Shown piece after piece: positions 30,329 through 43,899 of a stretch of DNA of 64,000 nucleotides (the first letter of the stretch is position 1; every line of letters starts with the position of its first letter). Both the position numbers and the translations under genes were made by a program. The DNA lies in contig JAQGDQ010000202.1 of NCBI GenBank assembly GCA_030141605.1, forward strand, positions 280,099 to 344,098, read 5' to 3'. The notes beneath the pieces were generated by a model. That model saw only the letters and a list, made by a program, of their open reading frames with translations. It did not search any database and was not told the origin of the DNA. The stretch is from Tubiluchus corallicola (taxonomy: Eukaryota > Priapulida > Priapulimorpha > Priapulimorphida > Tubiluchidae).

Positions 30329-33279
30329 CATAAAATGCTTTCAAGCAACGTAAAAATCTTTGTCATAAAATTGACTCTGCCTGCCATTTTAACGTTTTTA
30401 AACTCTCCACGCAATGTACATTTCTACAATGGAAGTTTCAATGCAGTGAATGATGTTTTATTGAAAAGACGTACTAATCGATCGTTTTATCATGTGTCAA
30501 ATCTGTAAACCAGTTACAACAGGCGATGTCACTTAGTTATTGCTTCCAGTAAAAGGAAGCAGTGGCTTTCCCATGAAAACACTGAAACCAATCTGTGGTT
30601 TTCTGATATAAAATATTATGATACCATCATCATTGATTAGTATTGTAAGAGGAACCCAAGTTCAAAGCGATTGGTTGGAGCAGTGTTCCGTGTGCTAATT
30701 TGCCTCATCATTCAGTCAAAATAATTGTGAACAGAAAACAGGAAATGCAGTCAGGAGGAAAGAAACGATAGAAGTAAACGAAGCTAATCGCGGAATCAAA
30801 GAACCGCTTCTCAAAAAAACGAGTTAAGAACAACTAAGGACAAAATGGAGTAAATAAATCGAAAAAAAACGAAATAAAATGTGATTAAAAAGGAATAAAA
30901 GAAAGAAGGATGAAGATCATTGACTTATACAGTTCCGTTTCAAAAGTTAGACATACAGTAGACTTCTTACGTATTACTTTACTTTACCGTACACCTGAAG
31001 CAGCGAAAAGTGAGAAAAAAGAAACGAAGAATAAATAATAATAAGGAAAATGAAGCTTGCGAGGAGCATCTAATTATTTTCTTATTTATAATGACTGCAA
31101 CGAAATAGCTAAAAATAATAGCTGATGAGGCAAGTTTGCTTAATACTGTTTGAGAATTTGAAAAATGAAAATCGGATTATACGACTGAAGGCATCTCTTG
31201 TAATAAAATTTCTACTGATCCAATTCCTATTTCGCACGTGGTGGGTACAGCGAGGTTTTAAACAGTCTCAATAATTAATGGTTATCTTCTGCTAACGTAC
31301 TAATCATCTTCATCTTCCTCAGCTTCTTGTCAAAAGAAGCAGCAGCAGCTGGAGTTGAATTTGCAGATAGCAGTTTCATTTCCTGCAGGGTTCGCATCAA
31401 ACATTTACAGGAACGGACCACATAGAAATGCCAATTATCGTCCTAAAGCATTTGTTTAAAAAGTTTGAGTATATAGTAACAGCAGATAAAAATTGCTTAG
31501 AAGAGAATACGTATCATACCCGAAAACTTTCAGACAGTTATGCTTGTTATTTAATTGTTATATTGTTCATTGTGTCACATCTGCTAACTTTGTATGTATA
31601 TGTCTTTATATCTATTTATATTACTTTATTTTTCTGCACTTCTGCTTGTTCATATATTTCATGGTGAGGATTCATGTATCAGTTTTAAAAACTATCTAAT
31701 CTGAAACCAAATAAACAATGTTTAAACTGAACTGAACCCGAAAATCATTGTGTGTTGAGTGGCTTCCCGCAGGGGTCTCTTGAAATATGTCCTAACTCAG
31801 TTAAGAAAAAGCAATTCTTTTGTTAGCTGCTTTCATTAATTATTATTACATTATTATTTTTACTGCTTCTACTACAAATATTTAATTACGATAAGTACCT
31901 ACTTGAATATTAATTTAATTTTCTGCACAGAGCGATTCTCCTACCTTTGACTGGCATCATTTGTGCTGGGTTTCTGTGCCGTTCTACACAAACACGTCAG
32001 ATTCTGTTGCTCGTCATCACTCGTAATTGTAGGCATGCTTGACTGACCACGCTCAACTTGGCTTCTCGCACACTTTCTCACAATTTAGCCTCAAATTACG
32101 CCGGATTCTCGACACACTTCGTATGTTGGACGCATTAGTAAAGCGATTTAGTTGCAAACTAAGAAGGTATGGCGCAAATTAGCTGTTAAACGCGGCTGGG
32201 AATTTCGCGGGTGTTCGGCGTGTTTAACCAGCCGGTCGATATTATCGGACAGGCCGTAAAATTTGTGTCAGCAAAACAGTGCTGTCGCACGCAAGGGTAT
32301 ATTTGGTAACATCGTTTATTAGCCAGCTTTGTATTAGAAATACATGTAATGAAAAACCTATAGTTTGTTTGTTGCAAGTGAACAGAGAAAACAGTAAAGT
32401 GCAAATAATGCCTGGCTCAGTAGTTGGCAATTGTTAGCTATCTTACAAAGCATTGGCGTAATTGGTTCTCTCCAAATCGCATTATTGTATAAAACGTGTT
32501 GTATAGTATATAATTCATATTTAGGTACACTTTATTAGGAGCTTTTTAATAAGACATATTCAATTTTAGGGTATTGTTTTTAGAAATTTTATTTTTATGC
32601 ATCTTTTCATGTCTTATAGGATCAGCGTTAAGTGCGCACGCGCCTGCTGATTCTTTCTTTTATACAATTTTAATGTATGTATAAATGTCAAATAAAAAAA
32701 ATGAAAAACCCTGCGCAGTTTCACGTGTATAGATTTCATAGACTGTTGCTAGATAAAAGAAAATGCTTTGAGGAGGGAAAGAAAATCAGGAGGGAAGAAA
32801 CCCATTTTGTAGCCCGCCCTATATACTATTGCTATCTCTAAGCAGGCAAGGAAAACTAACACACCAGAGGCTATACACACGCAATTTCCACTATTCTTTC
32901 AGTACATCAGTCTTCCCACATTATGGTTACATCGTGCAGTATTGAATAGATTCCACACACGTAAATAAACCATTATTCATATTCAGTGTCATGCAAGGTA
33001 CAATAGTAATAACTATTTTGCGCGTCACAGTGGTGTTGCAATTTGACGTAATGACTGTGTAAAAGACCCATTATGGGGCTTGGTTCCTACTGCAAAAACG
33101 TATTACTTTAAAGAAAACTAATCTCAATTTTGCAGCAAGTACACCTAATCTAATTTACAGTCATAATGGGCAGAAAATACTCCTTTTCAGTAGCAAAACT
33201 GGAAAAAAATGAGATCAGCAAAATAAACAAGCAGTTTGAGTGTACCACTCATTACGTATTATTGTATATGTAATAAAAA

Positions 33280-33280
<1 letters not shown>

Positions 33281-33343
<63 letters not shown>

Positions 33344-33369
33344 TAATAATAATAATAATAATAATAATA
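33281..33369. repeat. (AAT)n microsatellite
   Basis: About 29 units with one TGA interruption; the plus-strand poly-Asn frame is an artefact. Confidence 0.95.
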
Positions 33370-34093
33370 TGTGCAAGATGACTTCGAGATCAAAGAATTA
33401 TTTATTAAAGCAGCAAAACATTGTTTTAGAATATTTGAGAGCTTTAACTTTTGCAGGTGGGGAACACTAGGTCATTTTTGTATAAAAATCTCTCTAATAG
33501 GCATACTTAGGACTGGAAAAGAGGGAAACTGAGTTTTTTGACAATTAACGGGTATTAAACAAGACTGAAAGCTCTGTTGAGAATTTACCCTTGTAGAAAA
33601 GCAGAGGGCAGTGCCTACGCTTAAAAACGGAGGGGGGATTGAAAAAGAAGCTCTGGAAGTTCACAGCGTTATTAGTTCTGTTCTCTAAGACCGGAGCTAC
33701 ATGCACAAACTTAAGTAGATAAAGGCCTACTGACTGGGACATGTACTGACAAATAGAAACCAGACTTTCACAGATTTGCAAGCAGTATTAATGAATAATA
33801 GAGGCAATTTCGCCCGATGACCTAAAGCTAATATGGCTACGGAAAACGCAATAAACCGGCAAACGCAAACAGTCTCACTTTTATAGTGAAACAATATCAG
33901 AGAAAATCAAACACCAAAACCTATCTGCAGGCTGATTTTATGTATCATGAAAAGTCTTTATTAGGAAACTCCAGGCAACGCCTGTATAAGCACGCCCACA
34001 ATTATGGAGATTTAGCCCCAAATCGTATCAACAGAGCAATGCTAGGTTGTTTCCTTATCAGCCTACCGTAGTCCGATTTTTGCAAAATACCAT

Positions 34094-34258
34094 GCGATGA
34101 GGTGAGTTCAGTTGAGATGAGATGAGATGAGGTAAGGTGAGGTGAAGTGAGGTAAAGTAAAATGAGATAAGGTAAGGTGAAGCGAGGTAAAGTGAGATGA
34201 AATGAGATAAGGTGAGGTGAAGTGAAGTGAGATAAGGTAAGGTTAAGTAAGGTAATAA
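34094..34258. repeat. Degenerate GATGA/GGTGA repeat
   Basis: Imperfect five-base purine repeats; the minus strand reads as a Leu/Thr/Ser/His-rich frame. Confidence 0.8.
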
Positions 34259-34277
34259 TAGTACTAATATATACTGG

Positions 34278-34281
<4 letters not shown>

Positions 34282-34327
<46 letters not shown>
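34282..34327. repeat. (TA)n microsatellite
   Basis: Perfect TA run between two copies of CTGGGTACATAT/GGGTACATAT. Confidence 0.95.
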
Positions 34328-34329
<2 letters not shown>

Positions 34330-35505
34330 GTACATATTACTGGGTATATATACTTTCGTAACGAACGTACTTACGAAATATACTGGGTAAAGCTACCCAT
34401 TTCTCCACGGGTATTTGTATCAGAGCGTTTTCGTGGTAACGTCACAAATGATAGGAATTTTGAAAATTTACTATTTTCCATAAAAGTGTAATAGGTAAAG
34501 CAAATTATAGCATTAAATTAGTAACAGATGTTTTGCTGAAAAATGCTATGCTATAAAGTGCCCATAAAGTGTCAGGTTGGTTTTTTAATCGTCTTGGTTT
34601 CTGGATCTCTTTCAGGTTTGTGAAACCACATTAATTGCACCAGTTTTACTTTTCCTCTGAAAGCACGTGGGCTCACTATTTTCCGCAGCGATTACACGTA
34701 TAACTGATTCCAGGACGTCAATTCCTCTTCTAGACTTCTAAACTTGTTACTCGGCTTTACTCTGGTGCTGTGATGGTAATAATTAAGACCGCATGGAATG
34801 TGACAATATGAACTGGTGTTTCTTGAGTCTAAGTAGAGTTGAACCAATTACTTTCTGGTAAATGGCTTTAGCGTTCTGTTGTTGCCCTACTTTTACTTTC
34901 ATGATAGGAAAAGGGCATTGTTTTTCTTTTCTTGGAGTAGAGTTACAAACAAAATAAATCGCGTAGCGCATGCCTAGACGTTTTTAGGATATGGCAGCGC
35001 CATATTACGATTAGCGATCACTATGTGAAAATCACTGAAATGTAACTTTGTGTACTAATCAATACAAATCAATGCGCATAATTAGAAAAAGTCCTAGTAA
35101 AAAGAAATAATTACGTTTTAGTGAAAGGACAAAGAATTAATGCAAGAAGCCAGTCACTGTTACTATTTTTATTTATAAAGCATGTACGATTAGGCCTGCT
35201 ATTTGAAGATTAGAACTAATAAGATTATGACTTGTTTTCCAAACAGGAAGCTATTTTCATGAATAAGCAATTAAAAAGAAGTTCTACTTACTTCAGCTAC
35301 TGACTTAGAAAAACGAAAACTTGCATTAGTGTAAGCACTGTCACCGCATTTTGCTGTCTCACATACAACTTGAAAATACGTGTTTTAATCTGATTTTATC
35401 ACAAACGACACGTGCACAAGTGCTCAAAATGGCAATTATTGACGATGTAGTCTCAAAGAAATCACTATCACCAGCAAAATTCACTATGTACTGACACTGT
35501 TGCGC

Positions 35506-35700
35506 TCAGTCAAGAGTGTTCACCCAGGGTTGCGTTTTCATCATCACATAGTTTGGAAATCTTTTTGAAAACAAACCATAGGAAGAGCCCTTTCTCTGGT
35601 CTTCGCGAAAGTTTAGAGTATCTTTCCCACTGTTGCTGACTGGCTTGTTGTCAAAGCGCAAATATATTGCTTTCGCGTAGTTGTAGCTCTTTTCTGTCAT
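35506..35700 (-). other. Small coding-like open frame (64 codons)
   Basis: Starts at ATG and reads MTEKSYNYAKAIYLRFDNK, then NFREDQRKGSSYGLFSKRF, ending TQPWVNTLD. Codon choice is varied and GC content is above local background, so it looks more protein-like than its neighbours. It is on the same strand as Lmpt but has no PET/LIM-related motif. It could be a first exon, a small gene or a transposon remnant. Confidence 0.2.
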
Positions 35701-38169
35701 GAGTGCGCATCGCCTGAAGCGCTAGAACGACTTACGGTGAACAGCACTGAACATTGAACTTGTAGTATACCATTAAAGTAATAAACGCATATAAAAGCAG
35801 CAATAAGCCCACAGTTTACGATAAAAATGCAGGCGTTGGAATGCTGGTTCAACTGGGTCGAAATCCTACAGGAAATCTGGCATTATTAGTGTTTCCGTTT
35901 TGCTCACATTAAAAAAAATACAGAAAAAGGACACTGATTTTTTTTAAATCAGAAGAACAAATGGTTTCTAGAGTCCTTATTATACGCACAGTTTCGGGTG
36001 GAATCATTTCCGTATATATTTAAGAGTCAATTTCCGGTGCCGAAATCATGACAACATTCAAAGTGTATGCTGCTCATTGCATTTTAATTTTATCACTAAT
36101 TATGCGTGGCACTTAAAACGTTTTATGATATTTTGAAACATTTCTATTTGGAGTAAACCCAATTTTTGGCTCAATTTTCAGGCACTTTTCGTTCACAGTT
36201 TGTGGATTTGGTCGACGGTAGGCCTGCCACACGCCACACGCACGATTCAGCCATTGAACTGAAAGCGGTGCCTCCCGACAAAATCTAAGACTACTCAAAT
36301 TGGTTCGGTACCAGCAGATACGAAGGCCAAGCAGTCTATAACCCTTTTGGTATTAATCCCGAAACGATAAAATGATGTACAGAAAATCGTACCTTCATAT
36401 GTAAACTACACGAAGTACTTTCAAAAACAGAGTTTACACCGTCAACAGGGTTAAAATGACTGGACCACTTAAAAAGCAAAGAAGGCCGCTTTTATATTGG
36501 CCAGATGCATAATTTAGCTTCAACAGAAACTTCTACATTTAGTGTCAAAGGGGTGTTCCGTACAATGCCAATATAATAACTCGCCAATGGAAAGTATGTT
36601 CTACATTATACGGCTTCATAGTTGGCCAGCAAGAATTTTCTTGGACATCTTCAGTAGATTACGGGCACCATCAAGACATAACGTTCGATTTTTGTTGATT
36701 TAACTGCAGTTGGATAATAACATTTTAGTCGTGTGTCAGTGTCTTTAGGCAAGTCTTTAGCGCCTATTTTTACACACTACAGCATGATGAGTATTCAGAA
36801 CTCCTTGACATAATCAGGGCTTATTCATTTAATGATAGTTGTGGTAAGACTATATAGGCACATTATATAGAACCCATGTTGTTGCTAAGAATTATCCTCA
36901 AAATGGAACCGACGGAAGTGTTTTGGCCACGTTCAGAAAAGTGTACATCCTCCGGGCTTAGGGGATTGTAGAGAAAGCGGCGAAGAAGTGACGGCCACTG
37001 ACAATCAGACGCCTCTAATCAATTTACTATGCTGCTTAAAATGCAAAATGTTGCTTAATTTTGGTCGCTAAAACTATTTCGCTCATCCTAAAATCAATAA
37101 TTATTCACATAAATTGACCATTATATTGATGAATTTAAATCAACTATCTAGGAAGCAGTAATCTTGCAATTGAAAAATGAATTGCCCAAGAGTCAAAGCA
37201 CATTATGAACAGTTCAGGAACTCGTCCATAACAACTGGAGTACATCATCAATACAAATCTACATTACTATTGCACATTTAATGTGTACAATCTTTTGCCG
37301 CATCCTGTACTGGACGGCACAGCTCGTTTTCTCTGACTTCTAACATTTTGTGGAGTCGCAGTGAATTTTATGACAACAAGCGGCGTATAAAATAACCATT
37401 TCTGACATCATAAAATTAAGTCTTGACAGCATAAGTGGTGTGGTAAACCTTGCTCAATCGATCTGCTTTTGATGAATATGAAAACAAAAGGAATGCGCTG
37501 CTTGCGCATTTCATATAGTTGCAGACGTAAATTATGTATTTCGTACGTGCAAAATAATATTGCCTAATAATAGAATATAATGTAGCAACGGTTTTTTCCC
37601 AGCTTACAATTTGAACGAGTATTACGGCTATTTCCTATCTGTGTGTGAACAAATGGAAGAACGAAACTTTAACACAAGAAATATTTAATAACTACACTTT
37701 AACCGCTTGTCAATACATTTTTCATTGAGAATGTGAAGATAACTACTCTCTAAAGAGTTTAATTAATTCATTAATATATCATCACCATACACGAGCTACA
37801 GTTATTGATTTTTTACAGTTGTGTCATAGAGTTTGAATGATCATATAGTTTACTTGATCATTCACTGATTTTCAAACGGATGTACTTAACCCGCGTACAC
37901 GAAATGGGGAAGAATTTCACTAAGTCCAATCTGGAAAAATGTATTTTGTACACTGTCGCATCATCACATGAAATTCTAATATGCACAAATAACAGAAAAC
38001 AAAAAAACGACCTTATATTATAAAGTCTAATGTATAATCAAAAAAATCACGGAAAACATTAAGCTATATTTTGTGAGAAATTCTTTACAAAACTATTATT
38101 GAACAATTGTTTTGTAGTTCATATAGTTCATAGTAGATCCCTTCATATTCCTGCTTTATTTTTAGACTG

Positions 38170-40510
38170 CCCTATCTAAACATTAATTTCGGTGGTACCA
38201 GGCTTAATATATATATATATATATATATATAGGCTACAGCTTCAACGGCGGCACCATCTGCGGCGATCTATATATCAAATGAACGGTCTCGATCTAGTCC
38301 AGGGGTTCTCAACCTGGGGGAATGAGCCACCTCCAGGGGGGGGACGAATGGGTGGAAAAATAAAAATAAAAAATATGTAGAACAGCTGAGAAAAAATACA
38401 GAAAGCCTTCAGAAAAGTACAGAAAATCGTGTCCTCTCAACAGGAGCAAGAGTCACATTGAATGTGGTGACCACAGATTGTATTATTATTCATGAATAAA
38501 AAAAATGTTGAAATTAAAAAAAAAATTGAATTAAAAAATGCATTTTTCATTTTGTTTGTGAGCTAGGGGGGAACGAGAATCAGCAGCCTTCAAAAGAGGG
38601 AACGGGTCACAAAGGGTTGGGAACCACTGATCTAGTCTATATATTAATTCTACTGGTATGTTATATATATATATATATAAGATTCGAGGCTACAGCTCGG
38701 ACGACGGCACCATTTGCGGCGACCTATACATCAAACGAAAGGTCCAGAACAACAGGTTTGCCGTTGGGGGTTTATTTTTCGAATCAGGCCCACCGGGATG
38801 AACGGGGGGGGGTCGAAAAATCTCCCAAAACGGCCGTTTTTCGGCCATTTTTTGCAAAACTTATACCTCTTATTTCTGAAGAACGGGAACGGGTCGGGGG
38901 CGGTGCTGGCCATGGATAGATAGCCCGTTCAGCGGTAGGTGTCATAGGCGTATTTAAAATTCGCGAGAGGGCCACGGCGTCCCGTAACGGACGTTTTCCC
39001 GAACCCAACTCGCGATTTTTTCGAAATTTTGACCAAACAGCCTGCGGAAAAAACGTTATAGCGGCGCCTGGTGGGACCCTTGAAAGGAGATATATGGCTC
39101 TTTAGAAAGACGAAGAACAGGGCTACACGATGATATGAGCTATATTTTAGTACACGTCCACCAAGAGGAGTGCCGACGAGTTAATTAAATGTTCTATTTT
39201 CGGCATTTTTCGCTTGGAAAATTGCTGACGTAAAGCCATTGTTGTGACGTCATCCATTATACTCTGCTTATAACTTTAATTCAGTAAAAGCTACTAATGG
39301 TTTTGCGTTATAAATGAGGACTATGTAGGATGTTTGTTTATTTTTGATTATACGTGTATTTATAAGCAAAAATTTTTTGCGGGGCCTTTGCTAGTCTATA
39401 TATTAATTTCGGTAATATAGATGTATATAAGATTCGAGGTTACAGCTCCGACGACGACACCACTTGCGGCGTTCTACATACGAAATGAAAGGTGTGGTCT
39501 CATTAGGGGTTTATTTTTCGAATCGGGCCCACTGGGAGGAACGGGGGCCGAAAAACCTCCAAAATGGCCATTTTCGCCCATTTTTTGCAAAATTTATACC
39601 TCTTATTTCTGAAGAACGGGAACGGGTCGGGGGCGGTGCTGGCCATGGATAGATAGCCCGTTCAGCGGTGGGTGTTATAGTCACATTTAGATTTCACGGG
39701 AGGGCCACCAATACCCGCTACGGGCATTTTCCCGGACCCAACTCCCATTTTCTCGAAATTTTGGCCAAACGATCCTGTAGAAAAAACATTCTAGCAGTGT
39801 TCAGTGGGACTCTTGGAAGGAGATATATAGCTCTTTAGAAAGAGGAAGAACAGGGCTACGCGATGGTGTGGGCCATATTTTAGGACACGTCCACCAAGAG
39901 GACTGGCGACGAGTTAATTAGATGTTCCGTTTTTGGCAATTTTCGGTTGGAAAACTGCTGACGCAAAGCAATTGTTGTGACGTCATCCATTATACTCTGC
40001 CTGTAACTTTAATTCAGTAAAAGCTGCTACTGGCTTTGCGTTATAATGAGGACTATGTAGGATGTTTGCGTATTTTTGATTGTTGTAAGTGATTTATACG
40101 CAAAATTTTTTGCGGGGCCTTTGCTAGTCGTGTATATTAATTTCGCTGGTGTATACATATGTATATATATATCTATATATCAAATGGCGATCTATACATC
40201 AAACGAAAGGTCCAGAACAACAGGTTTGCCGTTGGGGGTTTATTTTTCGAATCGGGCCCACCGGGATGAACGGGGGGGGGGCGAAAAATCTCCCAAAACG
40301 GCCGTTTTTCGGCCATTTTTTGCAAAACTTATACCTCTTATTTTTGGAGAACGGGAATGTGCCTGGCATGGTACTGGTAATAGTTAAATAGCCCGTTCAA
40401 CGGTGGGTGTTATAGTCATATTTAGAATTCGGGGGAGGGCCGCGGCACCCCGTGATGGGCGTTTTCGCGGACCCAACCACTCAAATTTTGCAGAAAACTG
40501 CTCAAACAGC
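38170..40510 (+). mobile_element. Head-to-tail array of non-autonomous Helitron-like elements
   Basis: Four related units in the same orientation: about 38170-38299 (truncated, followed by a hAT insertion), 38636-39394 (759 bp), 39395-40127 (733 bp) and 40128 to about 40510 (truncated). Units 2 to 4 begin TC (TCTATATATTAATT in 2 and 3). Units 2 and 3 end in a hairpin (GCAAAAATTTTTTGC at 39366-39380; a 14-base version at 40100-40113), ten bases, then CTAG, the textbook Helitron 3' end. Internal landmarks shared by units include GGGGGTTTATTTTTCGAATC, CTTATACCTCTTATTT and (units 2 and 3) TGACGTCATCC. No Rep/helicase coding is present. Confidence 0.72.
38292..38637. mobile_element. hAT MITE with perfect 8-bp target-site duplication
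   Basis: The 330-bp element spans 38300-38629. Its left end is CAGGGGTTCTCAACCTGGGG; the reverse complement of its right end is CAGTGGTTCCCAACCCTTTG, typical hAT termini. It is flanked by identical copies of ATCTAGTC at 38292-38299 and 38630-38637. It has no coding capacity. Confidence 0.9.
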
Positions 40511-42500
40511 CTCTAGGAAAACTCAATTTGTGCAACTGTTTGGGCATGCTGGGAAAAAATAAGGAACAGGACGAAACGGTCTACAAAATGTTAAAGGTTT
40601 TGTTGGGAGAGTCATATATTGGACGAAACGGGAGAGGTGTATTTCGAAGTTCTTTTTCTACTCCCCTGTGCTGCACGCTATTTGTAACATCCATTGTCTT
40701 TGAGTTTGAGAAATTTCGCGGCTGTTCCAGGCATTGTCTTCACCCGCCGTTCTACAGTGGTATAGATCGTACATATAAATAAGTTCTGTTAGGTTATTAT
40801 TATCATCTGAGAAGCAGCAAACAAAACTATGTGGAATGTCCGTGCATTATTGATCATTGGTAAACAGACTAAGAGCATTTATTATAGCACACAGTTTCGA
40901 CTTTGTGGAAAATGTTTGGAATGGTTTTATTGTGATGCTGTGCTGTTGGTGCTGGTGCTGTAGGTGTCGTCATCATTGCCCGCCATCATCATCATCGCCA
41001 TCAACTTCATGATCACTATGTGATGTGGTGAGTGTTGTGTGGTGTGGTGATGGCGGTGGTGTGCTGTGGGTGTTGTGCTATGGATGGCATAGTGGGGTGT
41101 GCAGTGGAGGGTGCAGTGGGGTGGTAGGCTGTGTGTGAAGTTGGTGGAGTGGTGTGGTGGGTGTGGTGTAGTGTGGTCTGAGTGGTGTGGTGTGGGTGGT
41201 GTGCTGTGAGTGGAGCGGTGGGTTGGTGTGGAGTGATGTGCTATGGTGTGGTGTTGTGGTATGGTGTGGGTAATGTGGTGTGGTGTGGTGCATTGAGAGT
41301 GGCGTGACAGGTTGGTGTAGTATGGTGTGGGTTGTTGTTGCGAGTTTATGCGCAAGGTTCTTTGGCGGGGGTTGGCTAGTTATTAAATTAATATTTTAAA
41401 GATAAATTAGTTTTTCGCTAACGTGAAGCAGGTCCGCGAATGACTTGCTGGGAATTGATTTGACAGCATTAATGAAAACATTAATTTATTTAGTAATTAG
41501 CGTCATTTACTGGGATGAAAACATTGAGCGACATATTAGCAACGCTTGCTAACACCGCAGAATTAATACGCTACTTGCAGGTCACGCAATTTTTCTTAAA
41601 ATATTTCTTAATCAACATTTAATAAAATAACAATAAAAACAATGAATAAAATAAAAATAATAATAATAATAACGTCCTCGCTCGTACTAAAATTGTACTA
41701 GAGTGGGTTTGCTTTTTAGCGTAGTTAATTATATGTTCGCTTTTGTCACGCGATGAAGATGAGCGTCTGCCCATCCTACTAAACCTCTCCCCTTCCCGTT
41801 CCGCTATACGACTTGAAGTTTATGCACAGGTAAATTTTCGCGCCTCCATTTAAGCGGTCTGGCATTCTCTGAACCGGATGATTTCTTTGCTACTTGTATT
41901 AGTTTCAGCTGCAGCAGAGGGAAGACGTTTTGCAGTAAATTTGGCGATCTTGAGTCTATGGGTTTGAGATGGGCAGTAAATTAGTCTGCCGTTAATTGTA
42001 CCTCAAACAGGGTGATTTTGGTTTATTTATCTGTTTTTTCATGAAAACCGTACAAATGATTAACTGATAACAAAAGCGGTGAGAGTTCGTCCACGTCCAG
42101 TTATATTTTCGGCGGCTGAGATCACTGGTGAGCTGTTGTATTATGTAGCGGAGTGAGCATCGGGCGCGCAGTAGACAATACCGCAGATAACTTTCGCGTT
42201 ACTCCCTTTTTCCTTCATATACCTTTGTATCATGTTTTTCCACTTTATGCAACACTTTTACCACGTTTTTCTAATACCAATTTCTCACGGGCCGCCAGCC
42301 ACTTGGCAAACAGTTTTTAATACCTTTGCCTTCCACTGCTTAAAAGATTTGTTACGTCTCTAAATCTTGCAAAATGTCCAAAAAATTTTTGCTTCCGTGT
42401 TTCCCACTGCTGAACTGTTTGAGGATCTTTTGTGATTCAACGTATTTTGGCAGTTTTGCAGTAGCTTAACTAATTAGCGCGAATCTACCCAAATGAATAT
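40511..42500. other. Stretch without a recognised gene
   Basis: Contains the GTGGT-type repeat at 41020-41340, a short AAT-rich run near 41655 and otherwise AT-rich DNA. The open frame at 40528-40782 begins inside the decayed last Helitron unit and has no recognisable motif. Confidence 0.5.
41020..41340. repeat. Degenerate GTGGT/GTGTG repeat
   Basis: Over 300 bp of G/T-rich plus strand made of imperfect GTGGTGTG words; the minus strand reads as His/Thr/Pro-rich frames that are artefacts. Confidence 0.9.
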
Positions 42501-42527
42501 TCCTGTTAGTAGAAACAGCTGTGTGTG

Positions 42528-43575
42528 CTAGACTAGTGCTCTGAAGTGATCTCTGGCTATGATTTCTCTGAGTTTTTTCCACAAGCGTATTGCTCTGGGG
42601 TAGATGGAGTATAAGTGAATTTTGACTTTTGCAGCTGATCGAACGAATTTGCTGATATAAAATTTGAATTTATTGATGTGTGCTGAGCTGTGCTGATGGT
42701 AATGCCCAGGTATGGATGTAAAGAAATTTTGTCGCTCATGCTGTGGGGAAAGTAACTTAGGTTTTTCTTTTGAATCATTGGTAAAATCTAGCATTTATAG
42801 GCAAGAGATTGTCCCAGTTCTTACCTCCGAGATCAAAGACTCCGCCTATAATAATAGGAGGTGGTGACCGTTTATGCCTGGTGTGACATAATGCCTCCCA
42901 TAGTTGTTTGAGAACCCTTGCTACCATCAGTTGTTTCCACGATGTAGTATGAACAGAGGTAGATTGGCTTTTAATTGCTTGTGTCTAGGTACGCCCATGG
43001 CTTCTCCTCACCGACGTCCGAGAGATAATAGGGTACTATATACAAAAGGTTTTGGCGAAGAGCTATTGCGTCCACATTGGTTTCTGTCTTTACGTATAAC
43101 ATTGTAATTGTAATTGTTTGGGACAACAGAATAACTTTGGTGATTTGCATTAAGTTTTGATTCACAAGCAAAAACAATATCAGGTGCATGTTTATCTAAT
43201 AGTGTGTGCCGACTGGCAATTTTTCCAAACTTTTAAGACTGTTACAGTTTAAGTTGTTACCTTTAAGTCTACGATGCTTTGGTTTGCTAGCAGCATTTTC
43301 TTTGTTGGGAGTCGTTACAAGTGTTGGGGTAAAAGTAGAGAATTGTTCAGTGCCTATTATATTTTGTATACTGCTGCTAGGGGTCTATCATACAAGACTG
43401 CAATTTTCTAATACTTCAGACGAGTTTGACTAATTTACTGAATCAAAAAAGCTGTCTGTAAAGCTAGCTAAATCACAAGTTGTCGCACGAGATTGCACGA
43501 TGGCTTCTTGTTGCTGGCTTGTTACAGTGCCCACATGGATATTGTGGAGGACCCGGATTGATTAGAAGTAAGGCA
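42528..43575 (-). mobile_element. Decayed non-LTR retrotransposon (LINE): zinc finger, endonuclease, C-terminal fragment
   Basis: Read on the minus strand in shifting frames. YPCGHCNKPATRSHRAISCD (about 43475-43560) is a PHD-type zinc-binding start found in several LINE ORFs. HAPDIVFACESKLN with NYNVIRKDRNQCG (about 43050-43200) and PPIIIGGVFDLGGKNWDN (about 42830-42880) are parts of an apurinic-type endonuclease; the usual GGDFN is GGVFD, so a catalytic Asp is lost. IYPRAIRLWKKLRE (42560-42610) resembles the C-terminal tail. The reverse-transcriptase core is missing between them, and stops and frameshifts are frequent. A dead, internally deleted copy. Confidence 0.7.
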
Positions 43576-43899
43576 GCCAGCAATGGTTTTAGTTGTTTGT
43601 CATACCTAAAATTTGCTGTTGTTTGCTATCGGATTAAAGCTATATATACACTGAAACAGAAACGTCGTTTGTTTAGAAAAGTAACTATAATTTTTGCCAT
43701 CAGCAGTATCTCCTATTTCATAAATATGGGAACATTGAGCAGAGTCCATGGTACTGATAAAAGAATTATGTGGTTGAAAATTTCAGTGTCTTTTACTCAC
43801 CAGTTGATTTCCTGAATGTATTAACCTAAACATAAAGATCGCTACCAATTGCAAGGTCTAAAATACAAGTACTACATGTACTATGATCCTCCTTGCTAA

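Larger units (their letters stand above)
17590..38169. other. Long stretch without a recognised gene
   Basis: About 20 kb upstream of the first visible Lmpt exon. It may be intron or intergenic DNA. Items I could pick out are listed separately (microsatellites, tRNA-like pieces, inverted and direct repeats, a few open frames). I searched the minus strand by eye for the CGxxCxGFxxHxWR exon expected before PET and did not find it. Confidence 0.5.

Noticed and set aside
40927-41355. 142-codon His/Thr/Pro-rich minus-strand frame
   Set aside because: Derived from the GTGGT repeat.
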